Notes: generated by a model from the letters alone, not told the origin. Positions 53,351 to 62,217 are shown, counted from the stretch's first letter. The stretch is 64,000 nucleotides of DNA from JAKPQD01 sp029572965 (GCA_035374585.1 DAOSPF010000008.1:7252-71251), one strand, 5' to 3'. Program-made: numbers and translations.

Positions 53351-55711
53351 ATGAAAAAAAAAATTCTTGCATTTTTACTGCTATCACTCTGTTCACAACT
53401 GATTTTTGGCCAACGCTATACCATTAGCGGCACCATAACTGATGCTTCAAATGGCGAGCTACTGCCCTATTCTACTATTATTGACTCTGTTTCAAAAAAA
53501 GGAACTTTAGCCAATTATTATGGCTTTTACAGCATAAAACTCGATAAGGGGCCTGTAAAAATTATGTGTAGCTACGCAGGGTTCAACCCAAGCATAATTT
53601 CTTTTAACCTAACCAAAGACACCACCATTAACCTTACTATAAACTCAACTACAGAGATAGAAGAAATTGTAGTCACCTCGTCAACTAACAAACTCAGGAG
53701 TACTCAAATGGGACTTGTAGAAATACCAATACAAGAAACCAAACAACTTCCCGTTTTGCTTGGCGAAGCTGACCTGATGAAAACCATACAGTTGATGCCG
53801 GGCATCAAAGGGGGAACTGAAGGCACCAGTGGTATATATGTCAGAGGAGGTGGGCCTGACCAAAACCTGATTTTGCTCGATGGTGTTCCGGTCTATAATG
53901 CCAGTCATGCCTTTGGCGTTTTCTCGGTCTTCAATTCAGATGCCATCCAGAGTTTTAACCTGATGAAAGGTGGGTTCCCGGCCCGTTATGGAGGTCGCCT
54001 CTCTTCTGTTATTGATATTAAAATGAAAGAAGGAAATAACAAAGAATTTCACGGCGAGGGCTCTATCGGCATTATATCATCAAAACTAACACTCGAAGGC
54101 CCAATAAAGAAAGAACAAAGCTCATTTCTCATATCTGCCAGAAGGACATATTTTGATTTATTTACAGTACCAATAACTATGGCTGCTTCAGACGGAAAAA
54201 ATGTTGGAGGGTATTATTTTTATGATGTTAATGCCAAGGTGAACCACAAATTTTCTGAAAAAAGCCGATTGTTTCTTTCCTTTTACACAGGATTAGACAA
54301 GGTATATATGCGAGAAAAGAGCAGTTATGAAGGCAATACCAGAAAAAATGAGGCTGGTACAGGTTGGGGCAACATCACCACTGCCCTGAGGTGGAACTAC
54401 ATTTTGTCGGACAACCTGTTTGCCAACTTTACAGGTACATTCTCGCAGTATAAATTTTTCATTGAAGAAGAATCGAATAACTCCAATAATAATGATTTTT
54501 TCAGCTATCAATACAATTCGGGCATAGTTGATTATGCAGCTAAAATAGATTTTGATTACATCCCGCACGCTGCCCACAATATTAAATTTGGGACAAACTC
54601 AATTATACATACATTTAACCCGGGCGTAAACGTGCAGAAAGAAAATGGAGGGAACAATAACATTGACACTACTTTTGGCAATAAAAACATCTATGCTACT
54701 GAAATTTCCTCATATATTGAAGATGATATAGAATTTAGCCCAAAGTTTAAAGCCAACATCGGACTGCATTATTCTTTTTTCTCTGTCCGCAGCAGAACAT
54801 ACAACTCATTTCAGCCACGTCTGTCGGGCAGGTACCTGCTAAATAACAATATTGCACTAAAAGCCTCGTATATACAAATGATGCAATATATACACCTGCT
54901 TACCAACAGTACTATTGGGCTTCCTACAGACTTATGGGTTCCCTCAACACCCAATATCAAGCCACAAGAAGCATGGCAGACAGCCTTAGGAACCGAAATA
55001 TCTCTCAATAAAGGCTATTCTTTGTCTGTTGAAGGATACTACAAAGAAATGAAAAACCTTATTGAATATAAGGAAGGTGCTTCATTCTTTTCAGAAAAAG
55101 ACGACTGGGAGGGAAAAGTAGTACAAGGAAAAGGCTGGAGCTATGGCGCTGAGTTTCTCTTATCAAAAAGTACTGGAAAAATAACGGGCTGGATAGGATA
55201 TACCTTATCTTGGACAAACAGGCAATTTGAATCGATAAGCTTTAACAAAGTTTTTCCATACAAATACGACAGAAGGCACGACATTGCCATAGCTCTCACT
55301 TACAAACATTCCGAGACCTTTGACATGGGAGCTACTTGGGTTTACGGCACCGGGACTGCAACAACCTTAGCTACCGAAGAATTCAACGGCTATGATACCT
55401 TCTTTGACAATTTCAACATTCCAAAATTATCGGGAGCCTATGTGCACTATTATGAAAACAAAAACCAATACTTTGAACACCGAAACAATTACAGAATGCC
55501 TGCTTATCACAGGTTAGACATTGGGTTTAATTTTCACAAACAAAAAAAATGGTATAAACGCACCTGGAGCATTGGCGCATACAACGCTTATAACAGACAA
55601 AACCCATTCATGCTTGTGTTGGAAAAAGACTATGAGAGTGGTCAAAACAAACTTTATCAATATAGCATATTTCAAATACTCCCCTATTTCAGATGGTCTA
55701 TAAAATTTTAA
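53351..55711 (+). CDS. TonB-dependent receptor with carboxypeptidase-like domain
   Basis: The 786-residue outer-membrane receptor has a signal peptide (ends ~LIFGQ), a CarboxypepD_reg-like domain (YTISGTITDASNGELLPYSTI, to ~100), a plug (TSGIYVRGGGPDQNLILLDGVPVYN, GGFPARYGGRLSSVIDIKMKEGN) and a beta barrel ending in FRWSIKF. It partners the DUF4249 lipoprotein starting 2 bases later, a known pairing in this phylum. The ligand is unknown; peptides, glycans or metal complexes are possible. Confidence 0.93.
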   Translation: MKKKILAFLLLSLCSQLIFGQRYTISGTITDASNGELLPYSTIIDSVSKKGTLANYYGFYSIKLDKGPVKIMCSYAGFNPSIISFNLTKDTTINLTINSTTEIEEIVVTSSTNKLRSTQMGLVEIPIQETKQLPVLLGEADLMKTIQLMPGIKGGTEGTSGIYVRGGGPDQNLILLDGVPVYNASHAFGVFSVFNSDAIQSFNLMKGGFPARYGGRLSSVIDIKMKEGNNKEFHGEGSIGIISSKLTLEGPIKKEQSSFLISARRTYFDLFTVPITMAASDGKNVGGYYFYDVNAKVNHKFSEKSRLFLSFYTGLDKVYMREKSSYEGNTRKNEAGTGWGNITTALRWNYILSDNLFANFTGTFSQYKFFIEEESNNSNNNDFFSYQYNSGIVDYAAKIDFDYIPHAAHNIKFGTNSIIHTFNPGVNVQKENGGNNNIDTTFGNKNIYATEISSYIEDDIEFSPKFKANIGLHYSFFSVRSRTYNSFQPRLSGRYLLNNNIALKASYIQMMQYIHLLTNSTIGLPTDLWVPSTPNIKPQEAWQTALGTEISLNKGYSLSVEGYYKEMKNLIEYKEGASFFSEKDDWEGKVVQGKGWSYGAEFLLSKSTGKITGWIGYTLSWTNRQFESISFNKVFPYKYDRRHDIAIALTYKHSETFDMGATWVYGTGTATTLATEEFNGYDTFFDNFNIPKLSGAYVHYYENKNQYFEHRNNYRMPAYHRLDIGFNFHKQKKWYKRTWSIGAYNAYNRQNPFMLVLEKDYESGQNKLYQYSIFQILPYFRWSIKF

Positions 55712-55713
55712 CC

Positions 55714-56718
55714 ATGAGAACTAAACATTTAGCCTTTTCTATTTTATTTGTTTTTATAGCCCTTATTATTGGGGGCTGTAGAAAGGAGATACCTCTCAAC
55801 ATTGACAGTAAAGACAGAAAAATTGTGGTAAACGGCATACTTATTCCAGACAGCGCTGTTTGCATTAACCTGTCTAAAAGCTCGTCTATTGCCGAAAAAG
55901 ACCTAAACGAATATAGGTATATTGAAAATGCCAATGTGGGCTTATTTGAAAATGGGATACTTGTAACCCATTTAACTTCAACGAATAATGGATATTACAA
56001 ATCTGACAACGACTTTAGGCCTAAAGCTGGCAACTTTTATAAACTAATTGTTGAACATGAAGGAAAAACAGCCTCTTCGGAGTTCTTTTTGCCTAAAAAA
56101 GAGTTAAACCATAGCATTGACGTTAAAAAAATACGAAGCTATAGTTTTGAAAAAGACGATTCTGTAGTATATAGTCTAAAAATTTATATCAGCATCAACG
56201 ACAATGGAAATAACAAAAATTATTATTGCATTTCGTTCGGGTACCCGGTTTTTCAAAATAGATACTATGGAAAAGACTTACCAATAAGTCAAATAATAAT
56301 CTACAATTCTAAATTTACATTATACAGCCCAGCGGTAGAATTCTCAAATTTCAATTACTTAAACGATGATGAAAAATTAGAAAAAGGCATTTATGGTCAA
56401 TTTGTTTATTTTTCCAATGAACTATTCAGGGGGCAAAAACATAACCTTCGCCTTGAAACAAACCTTAGCCCTTTTTATGTAAAAGAAGGAAAAGATAGTG
56501 CCACTTTTTACCTCTATATCTCGATGATTGATGAAAACTATTTCCGCTACAGAAAGTATATAGCAGAATACGATAACGATGATGATTTTTTTTCAGAGAA
56601 AGTCCAGATAGTAAACAACATAAACAATGGAATTGGCCTATTTTCAGGCATAACCTGCATTGTGGATTCATTTTCAATTGCAATAAATGAATTTCCCTCC
56701 ATGCTTATTCAGCAATAA
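55714..56718 (+). CDS. DUF4249 lipoprotein
   Basis: The 334-residue protein carries a lipoprotein signal peptide with the lipobox LIIGGC (Cys22). I use the ATG at 55714 (MRTKHLAFSILF); the frame is open 7 codons earlier but in the TonB receptor gene. The pattern RKIVVNGILIPDSAVCINLSKSS and NANVGLFENGILV identifies DUF4249, found together with TonB receptors in Bacteroidota. It is probably the outer-membrane surface partner of the receptor 2 bases upstream. Function is unknown. Confidence 0.88.
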   Translation: MRTKHLAFSILFVFIALIIGGCRKEIPLNIDSKDRKIVVNGILIPDSAVCINLSKSSSIAEKDLNEYRYIENANVGLFENGILVTHLTSTNNGYYKSDNDFRPKAGNFYKLIVEHEGKTASSEFFLPKKELNHSIDVKKIRSYSFEKDDSVVYSLKIYISINDNGNNKNYYCISFGYPVFQNRYYGKDLPISQIIIYNSKFTLYSPAVEFSNFNYLNDDEKLEKGIYGQFVYFSNELFRGQKHNLRLETNLSPFYVKEGKDSATFYLYISMIDENYFRYRKYIAEYDNDDDFFSEKVQIVNNINNGIGLFSGITCIVDSFSIAINEFPSMLIQQ

Positions 56719-56806
56719 ATGAAACGAGCATGTTTAGAAGTAAACACAAACACGTATGAACAAAATCCTGCGAGTCCCATCCGACCTTTAAAATTCAATT
56801 TTGTTC
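56719..56806 (+). repeat. AAACGAGCATG repeat, copy 5
   Basis: Begins at the base after the DUF4249 stop. It has ATGAAACGAGCATGTTTAGA, GCGAGTCCCATCCGACCT and CTTTAAAATTCAATTTTGTTC, the most complete copy. Confidence 0.75.
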
Positions 56807-56922
56807 TCATGAAACATTAAACCAATACCACTTATTTCCAATAACAAGAAAGCTAACACTTTATCTATTTTCAAATTTTTTAATCCAAAAAATCCGATAT
56901 TTGCGTTCTTAAAAAATGAACA

Positions 56923-57348
56923 TTGGGTAGAATTTTAGCGTTAGATTATGGAACAAAACGTACCGGTGTAGCTGTCACCGATGCGTTGCAAATAACGGTA
57001 AACAGTCTTGGCACTGTTGCTACCAAAGATGTTTGGAGTTTTTTGGAAACGTATTTTGCCAAAGAAGTTGTAGATTGCGTAGTGATAGGCTATCCACTGC
57101 AAATGTCCGGTAAAGGCTCTGATTCGTTAAGGGTGATAAACCCTTTTATACAGGGCTTCATAAAAAAATACCCAAACATCCGCATTGTTCAGGAGGACGA
57201 GCGTTTCACCTCCAAAATTGCCCAACAGGCAATACTTGCAGGTGGCGTTAAAAAGAAAGACAGACAGGACAAAGCTTTGGTCGATACAGTTAGCGCAGCC
57301 ATAATACTGCAAAGCTATCTGGACAGGCTTAGATTGACGAACAGATAA
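56923..57348 (+). CDS. ruvX: Putative pre-16S rRNA nuclease / Holliday junction resolvase-like YqgF
   Basis: The 141-residue RNase H-fold protein begins RILALDYGTKRTGVAVTD with the catalytic Asp8; the second acidic residue lies in VQEDERFTSK (Glu) and the third is in KALVDTVSAAIIL (Asp). YqgF/RuvX proteins process the 5' end of 16S rRNA or resolve DNA junctions, depending on species. The start is TTG at 56923; the nearest ATG (56916) is in another frame and hits a stop. It precedes def by 12 bases. Confidence 0.9.
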   Translation: MGRILALDYGTKRTGVAVTDALQITVNSLGTVATKDVWSFLETYFAKEVVDCVVIGYPLQMSGKGSDSLRVINPFIQGFIKKYPNIRIVQEDERFTSKIAQQAILAGGVKKKDRQDKALVDTVSAAIILQSYLDRLRLTNR

Positions 57349-57360
57349 AATTTGACAATT

Positions 57361-57915
57361 ATGATACTTCCTATTTATGTTTACGGACAACCGGTACTTC
57401 GAAAAGTAGCAGAAAACGTCACAAAAGACTATCCCAACCTGGAAAAGATAATAGCCGACATGTGGGAAACCATGGAAAAATCTGATGGTGTAGGCCTTGC
57501 AGCCCCACAAATTGGCAAATCAATACGTTTGTTTGTTATTGATGCCTCGCATTTTGCCGAAGATGACCCAAAAACAGAAGGTTTCCGTAAAACATTTATC
57601 AACGCTCAAATTCTTTCCAGAGAAGGGGAAGAAGTGCTATTCAACGAAGGGTGCCTTAGCGTACCTGGCATTCGTGAAGACATAAAGAGGCCTTCCATTG
57701 TTACCATACGTTACATGGACGAAAACTTTGTAGAGCATGAAGAAACATACGATGGTATAAGAGCCCGTGTTGTACAGCACGAATATGACCACATTGAAGG
57801 AAAACTCATGATAGACCACCTCAATCCGTTGAAGAAAACATTGCTCAAGCGTAAGCTAAACGACATCAGCAAAGGTATTGTTGATGTAAATTATAAAATC
57901 AGGGCGGTGAAATAA
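57361..57915 (+). CDS. def: Peptide deformylase
   Basis: Def removes the formyl group from the N-terminal methionine of nascent proteins. The 184-residue enzyme has motif 1 GVGLAAPQIG, motif 2 EGCLSVPG (metal-binding Cys98) and motif 3 QHEYDHIEG (His140, catalytic Glu141, His144). I take the ATG at 57361 (MILPIYVYGQPVLRK); the frame is open 3 codons earlier. It is co-oriented with ruvX. Confidence 0.96.
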   Translation: MILPIYVYGQPVLRKVAENVTKDYPNLEKIIADMWETMEKSDGVGLAAPQIGKSIRLFVIDASHFAEDDPKTEGFRKTFINAQILSREGEEVLFNEGCLSVPGIREDIKRPSIVTIRYMDENFVEHEETYDGIRARVVQHEYDHIEGKLMIDHLNPLKKTLLKRKLNDISKGIVDVNYKIRAVK

Positions 57916-57923
57916 ACAATTAC

Positions 57924-57955
57924 AAGGTCTTCCAGGTTTTAGAAACCTCGAAAGT
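57924..57955. repeat. Degenerate inverted repeat like that at 4371
   Basis: AGGTCTTCCAGGTTTTAGAAACCTCGAAAGTTT resembles the AACCTTCCAGGTT/AACCTGGAAGGTT repeat after nifJ but the stem is imperfect. It follows the def stop. Confidence 0.45.
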
Positions 57956-58003
57956 TTGTCTTATAAAAGCCTTCTATAATTACAATATTACTTCACCAGC
58001 TCC

Positions 58004-58594
58004 CTAGCGGGTTACAACTAGCTCATCGCCTGTACAATCAATGATGGTAGAAAGTACCGTTCCTCCTATACCGCCATCAATAACCAAATCGACAAGTTTC
58101 TCATACTTCTCATGAATAAGCTCTGGATTGGTAATCTCCTCGTATAAGTCGTTATCTGAATGTACAGATGTAGTAAGCACCGGATTGCCTAAAGCCTTTA
58201 CAATTTCTCTAATAATATTATTATTAGGGATACGAATCCCTACAGTCCTTTTCTTTTCGAGAAAGAAACGAGGAACATTGCTGGAAGCATTGAGAATAAA
58301 AGTATATGGGCCAGGCAGCAAACGCTTCATCAACTTAAAAGTTGCATTGTCCACTTGCCTGGCATAATCAGACAAATGGCTAAAGTCGTAGCAGATAAAA
58401 GCAAAGTTTGCTTTTTCCGTTTTGGTTTGTTTGATGCGGGCTATACGCTCTACCGCTGCTTTGTTGCAGATATCACAACCAATACCATACACCGTATCTG
58501 TGGGATAGATGATTACACCGCCTTTACGCAATATGTCTGCCACAGCTTCCACATCGCGCTCATTAGGATTTTCGTTGTAAAGGCGCTTAATCAT
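58004..58594 (-). CDS. Sua5/YciO/YrdC-family protein (threonylcarbamoyl-AMP synthase-like)
   Basis: The ~196-residue protein has the YrdC fold: GGVIIYPTDTVYGIGCDICN near residue 28, IKQTKTEKANFAFICYDFS and LLPGPYTFIL. These proteins make the threonylcarbamoyl-AMP used in tRNA t6A37 formation; the YciO branch has lost that role in some species. I choose the ATG at 58594 (MIKRLYNENPNERDVEAV); 33 more codons are open upstream but look like leader. The KxR and SxN motifs of Sua5 are only partly kept, so YciO is possible. Confidence 0.82.
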   Translation of the reverse strand: MIKRLYNENPNERDVEAVADILRKGGVIIYPTDTVYGIGCDICNKAAVERIARIKQTKTEKANFAFICYDFSHLSDYARQVDNATFKLMKRLLPGPYTFILNASSNVPRFFLEKKRTVGIRIPNNNIIREIVKALGNPVLTTSVHSDNDLYEEITNPELIHEKYEKLVDLVIDGGIGGTVLSTIIDCTGDELVVTR

Positions 58595-58676
58595 ATTTTT
58601 TTTGTAAATATAACTTCTTTGAACAATTACTTCTCTATTTATATTCCATAAAACAAGCAGGCAAAAAAAAGATTTA

Positions 58677-58684
58677 TATTTTTG
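58677..58684 (+). promoter_or_regulatory. Putative -7 box of the DUF5606 gene
   Basis: TATTTTTG followed by CACAAA matches TAnnTTTG 20 bases before the ATG at 58704. Confidence 0.5.
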
Positions 58685-58703
58685 CACAAACAAATTTCAA
58701 ATT

Positions 58704-59138
58704 ATGGATTTAAGAGAGATATTATCTATTTCAGGATTTGGAGGACTTTTCAAGCTAATCTCACAAAGTCGCAACGGATTGGTAGTAGAAGGCCTGGAAG
58801 ACAAAAAACGCATGAACGCTTTTTCACACTACAAGGTTAGTTCACTGCATGATATAGCTATTTATACCGACACCGAAGAAATTCCCCTGCGAAAAGTGTT
58901 GGCTAAAATCTATGAAAAAGAAAATGGACAACAGGCTTTTGGTGGCAAAATTGATGAAAAACAGCTTAAAGCTTATTTTGAAACCATCTTACCTGACTAT
59001 GACAGAGATAGGGTTTATGTTTCGGACATCAAGAAAGTGATTTCATGGTACAATATTCTTGTTCGCTGTGGGTTTACTTCATTTGAAGATGCACAAGAAG
59101 CTAAAAAAGATGAAACCGAAAAAGCAACAAAAGAATAA
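58704..59138 (+). CDS. DUF5606 protein
   Basis: The 144-residue protein belongs to DUF5606, a family conserved in Bacteroidota. The N-terminus MDLREILSISGFGGLFKLISQSRNGLVVEGL is the family signature; the core continues with VSSLHDIAIYTDTEEIPLRKV and YFETILPDYDRDRVYVSDIKKVISWYN. The end is Lys/Glu-rich (AKKDETEKATKE). It is predicted cytoplasmic. The function is unknown. It stands alone and is followed by a strong terminator. Confidence 0.88.
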   Translation: MDLREILSISGFGGLFKLISQSRNGLVVEGLEDKKRMNAFSHYKVSSLHDIAIYTDTEEIPLRKVLAKIYEKENGQQAFGGKIDEKQLKAYFETILPDYDRDRVYVSDIKKVISWYNILVRCGFTSFEDAQEAKKDETEKATKE

Positions 59139-60134
59139 TATTTAATTTATTGATAACAACAAAACAGCCCGGGCAAAAAATTTCCGGGCTGTTTTTATTT
59201 TTAAATAAATTAAGCCTTTCAACATATAAACCCATATTAGCAATAAAAATGCTTAATCGATTAAGAAATTGTAATTCAATAACTTAATAAAATTTTTCAA
59301 ACAATTTCTAAATCAGAATTGAACCCAGCTAAACCATATAGTTCGGCAAAAAACCTCCTAATGATTAATTTGGGATAAATAGTAAAAGTGGCAAAATTGA
59401 GCTTTTAAAAGCTCTCTTATGTTGCATAAAAAATTACCTCCAACAATTCTTTTATTGAATATGCACTTTTAACAACTATGGTTTTTATTTATTTTGTTAT
59501 ATTTGATAAAAGCATAAATCAGCCTCTAAATTTTTTAAAGGAACAAATGGAATGCCTACATTTTATTCATCACTTTGGGTGAGTATAGAATCATGGACAT
59601 TTCATCATAACAAAATTATTTTTAAGGACTGACAGCATGTTCTTTATTGGGTGGGGAAATACCCATGTAATTGATTTTGTTATCATTGTGTTTATGTTTG
59701 CAAAATATGGTTATTTCATCCAAACAAAATTGATTTTTGATGGTTAAATAGCTTGAACTGTCTTAGGCGGAAGAACACTTTTGAAAACAATTCTATTTGT
59801 AAGTATTTGTGTATTAATACATAATATATTTAATGGAATGATAACTTGTAGCATAGTTGACGGGAGAACACCAAAAATAAACAATATCGTGTTTATTCAC
59901 TTCGTCCATCAAAGCGCTTTGTATAGTTGCTATGGGCTACCATAGGTATTTTAAGGAAAAGAGCTTTTTTTGGGGGGAGGTATCTGTACAAGCTGTCAGG
60001 CTGATAAGGAACAATAATAAAGAAATAAATTGCAAAAAACTTAACCTACTTGACCAATGGACCTTGATTTTTAAATAGAAAATAGCTTTAAAATTTCAGA
60101 GCTGATAACAAAAAAGTACAGCACCTCGTTTTCG
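59139..60134. other. Long non-coding stretch before crtB
   Basis: About 1 kb without a supported gene. It holds the terminator at 59161-59198, a copy of the AAAAATGCTTAATCGA element (~59244), a -7-like TATATTTG at 59498-59505, a 36-codon open frame at 59637-59747 and a short stem CTATGG/CCATAG near 59930. The remainder is AT-rich and featureless. Confidence 0.6.
59161..59198 (+). terminator. Terminator of the DUF5606 gene
   Basis: AAAACAGCCCGG (59161-59172) pairs with CCGGGCTGTTTT (59184-59195), followed by a T run. Confidence 0.85.
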
Positions 60135-60899
60135 TTGGCTACTTCACTGCTGGAAAAAGAAAAACGAAAAGCGATATATGCCATTTACGGTTTTGTAAGG
60201 TTGGCCGATGAAATTGTGGACAGCTTTCACGGTTTCGACAAGCCTTTTTTGCTCAACAACCTGGAAGAACAACTGCATTACGCCTTACAAAACGGAATTA
60301 GCGCCAACCCCATCTTGGCAGCTTTTGCCAGGACTGTAAAGAAATACCACATCGACAATGACCACATTCAGGCTTTCATGCAAAGCATGAAATACGACCT
60401 GACCAAAACTGATTATACCAGCAATGAAGAGCTGAACAGCTACATTTATGGCTCAGCCAATGTGGTTGGGCTCATGTGCCTGAAAGTTTTTTGCAATGGC
60501 GACCAAACACATTACGACAAACTTGAATTTTCGGCACAAAAGCTTGGAGCAGCTTTTCAAAAAGTAAACTTTCTGCGTGACCTGGATAAAGATAAAAAAG
60601 AGCTCGGACGCAATTATTTCCCCGAAATATGGGACAATACTTTGAAAATAGACAATAAACAACGCATTGAACAATCCATAGAAGACGATTTCAACGAGGC
60701 CTGGAAAGGTATCAAACAACTTCCGGGCCGGGCAAAACTTGCTGTTGCCATAGCCTATTTTTATTACAGGGCACTGTTTGGAAAAATAAAACAAACAACG
60801 CCTGAAAGACTTATGGCAGAAAGGGTACGGGTAAACAACCTGAATAAATACCTTATTTTACTGAAGGTTGGAATGATGTACAAAACCAGGCTTTTTTAA
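60135..60899 (+). CDS. crtB: Phytoene/squalene synthase (frame truncated at 5' end by an in-frame stop)
   Basis: The enzyme condenses two prenyl diphosphates into a C30 or C40 carotenoid precursor. The core is present: AIYGFVRLADEIVDSFHGFD (first Asp-rich motif), GSANVVGLMCLKVFC, and KVNFLRDLDKDKKELGRNYFP (second motif). The listed TTG start at 60135 is the first canonical one after an in-frame stop, but the conserved YSTSFSLATSLL begins upstream at 60117. An ATG at 60057 in the same frame is followed by TAA at 60072-60074 (codon 6). The true N-terminus is therefore MDLDF-x-IENSFKISELITKKYSTSF. The gene is either damaged or misread. Confidence 0.8.
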   Translation: MATSLLEKEKRKAIYAIYGFVRLADEIVDSFHGFDKPFLLNNLEEQLHYALQNGISANPILAAFARTVKKYHIDNDHIQAFMQSMKYDLTKTDYTSNEELNSYIYGSANVVGLMCLKVFCNGDQTHYDKLEFSAQKLGAAFQKVNFLRDLDKDKKELGRNYFPEIWDNTLKIDNKQRIEQSIEDDFNEAWKGIKQLPGRAKLAVAIAYFYYRALFGKIKQTTPERLMAERVRVNNLNKYLILLKVGMMYKTRLF

Positions 60900-60940
60900 A
60901 AATCGGCAAAATTCTAACCATGAATGTTATTTTATCATAG

Positions 60941-61600
60941 ATGAATCTCTACCCGCGGAATATATTGCCACAAAAGGAAGTAAAAAAATTTGTTGTAATT
61001 TTCTACACTGTAGGCCTGTTGGGGTTTATCATTCCTTTTTCGCGCGATTTCTTCATAAAAATAACCCCTTTAGCCTTATTAATCAGTTCATACCTGCTAT
61101 TTACCTATCATAACAATATATCGAAAAAAGATGTCGCAGCATTTATGCTGGTTTTTGTCCTTGGGTTTCTGATAGAAGCAGCAGGGGTAAACACTGGCCA
61201 GATATTTGGCCATTACAGCTATGGCAGTACATTGGGCCCTGCATTATGGGGCACACCGCTACTAATAGGCTTAAACTGGTTGTTTTTGGCTTACTCCAGC
61301 CTGGTAGTTGCCGAAAAAATTAGCCATAAAGCCATATTGCAAATCGCCATTGCCCCAACATTAATGCTCATCTATGATTTGGTGCTGGAACAAGTAGCGC
61401 CCATATTGGATATGTGGACCTGGCAAGATGCATCGGTACCGCTGAAGAATTATATAGCCTGGTGGTGTATTGGACTGGCTTTTACCGGCTTTTTAAAAAT
61501 ATCAAAAACAGACACCAGCAACCCCCTGGCGCTTATCCTTTTGGTTTGCCAGTTTGCGTTTTTCTTGCTGTTATTCCTGGTTTTTAACTTACTTCTATGA
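60941..61600 (+). CDS. CruF-like carotenoid biosynthesis membrane protein (DUF422)
   Basis: The 219-residue integral membrane protein has about seven helices and the DUF422 pattern FLIEAAGVNTGQIFGHYSYGSTLGPALWGTPLLIGLNW and AIAPTLMLIYDLVLEQVAP. Members include CruF, the carotenoid 1,2-hydratase acting on psi end groups, and bisanhydrobacterioruberin hydratase. It follows crtB by 41 bases and its stop overlaps the next start by 4 bases, which ties it to the same operon. Exact reaction is inferred from family. Confidence 0.85.
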   Translation: MNLYPRNILPQKEVKKFVVIFYTVGLLGFIIPFSRDFFIKITPLALLISSYLLFTYHNNISKKDVAAFMLVFVLGFLIEAAGVNTGQIFGHYSYGSTLGPALWGTPLLIGLNWLFLAYSSLVVAEKISHKAILQIAIAPTLMLIYDLVLEQVAPILDMWTWQDASVPLKNYIAWWCIGLAFTGFLKISKTDTSNPLALILLVCQFAFFLLLFLVFNLLL

Positions 61601-62217
61601 TTAAAGCCCGGCACCATATTGTCGTTTACCCTTTATTCAAATGGCTTACCCGCTTTCTGATAAAACGCAATTTCAGGGCTGTGCATGTAGAAGGCTACTT
61701 TACTGACAACCACAAAGCAATACTGACAATAGCCAACCACGTAAGCTGGTGGGACGGTTTTTGGGCCGAATACCTGAACCAAAAAATCGCCCAGCGCAGA
61801 TTTTACTTTATGATGCTGGAACAACAACTGAAAAAGCATTGGTATTTCAGCTACACAGGAGGTTACTCAATAAAAACAAAGTCGCGCGAAGTAGTTAAAA
61901 GCATTGACTACACGGCCGAATTGCTTCATAACCAGGAAAATATCGTCCTTATGTTTCCGCAAGGCAAGATACATTCGGCATACAACAACGACATTCATTT
62001 TGAGAAAGGTGTTCAACATATTGTAAATAAAAGCCCCGACGATATGCAGGTATTGTTTGTAGCCAATTTTACCGACTATTTTTCAGATGCCAAACCCCAC
62101 TTGTATATTTACCATGAGGCTTATCCTGCACTATTTTTGAAAAAAAATGATATTGAAAAGGAGTATAACCAGTTTTACACACGCGTGCTGAATAAGCATA
62201 AAATCAAGGCTTCCTGA
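61597..62217 (+). CDS. PlsC-like acyltransferase
   Basis: The 206-residue protein belongs to the lysophosphatidate/glycerol-3-phosphate acyltransferase superfamily. The catalytic motif is NHVSWWDGFW (HX4D with H48 and D53), and FPQGKIHS stands for the FPEGTRS block. WWD resembles acyltransferases from carotenoid clusters (CruD-type, or the staphyloxanthin CrtO role) more than housekeeping PlsC. Overlap with the CruF-like gene upstream and a 1-base overlap with the GT2 gene downstream suggest it acylates a carotenoid glycoside; that substrate is inference. Confidence 0.85.
   Translation: MIKARHHIVVYPLFKWLTRFLIKRNFRAVHVEGYFTDNHKAILTIANHVSWWDGFWAEYLNQKIAQRRFYFMMLEQQLKKHWYFSYTGGYSIKTKSREVVKSIDYTAELLHNQENIVLMFPQGKIHSAYNNDIHFEKGVQHIVNKSPDDMQVLFVANFTDYFSDAKPHLYIYHEAYPALFLKKNDIEKEYNQFYTRVLNKHKIKAS

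Noticed and set aside
59637..59747. Small protein gene of 36 codons
   Set aside because: There is no homology, no start context and no conserved neighbour; kept only as an observation.
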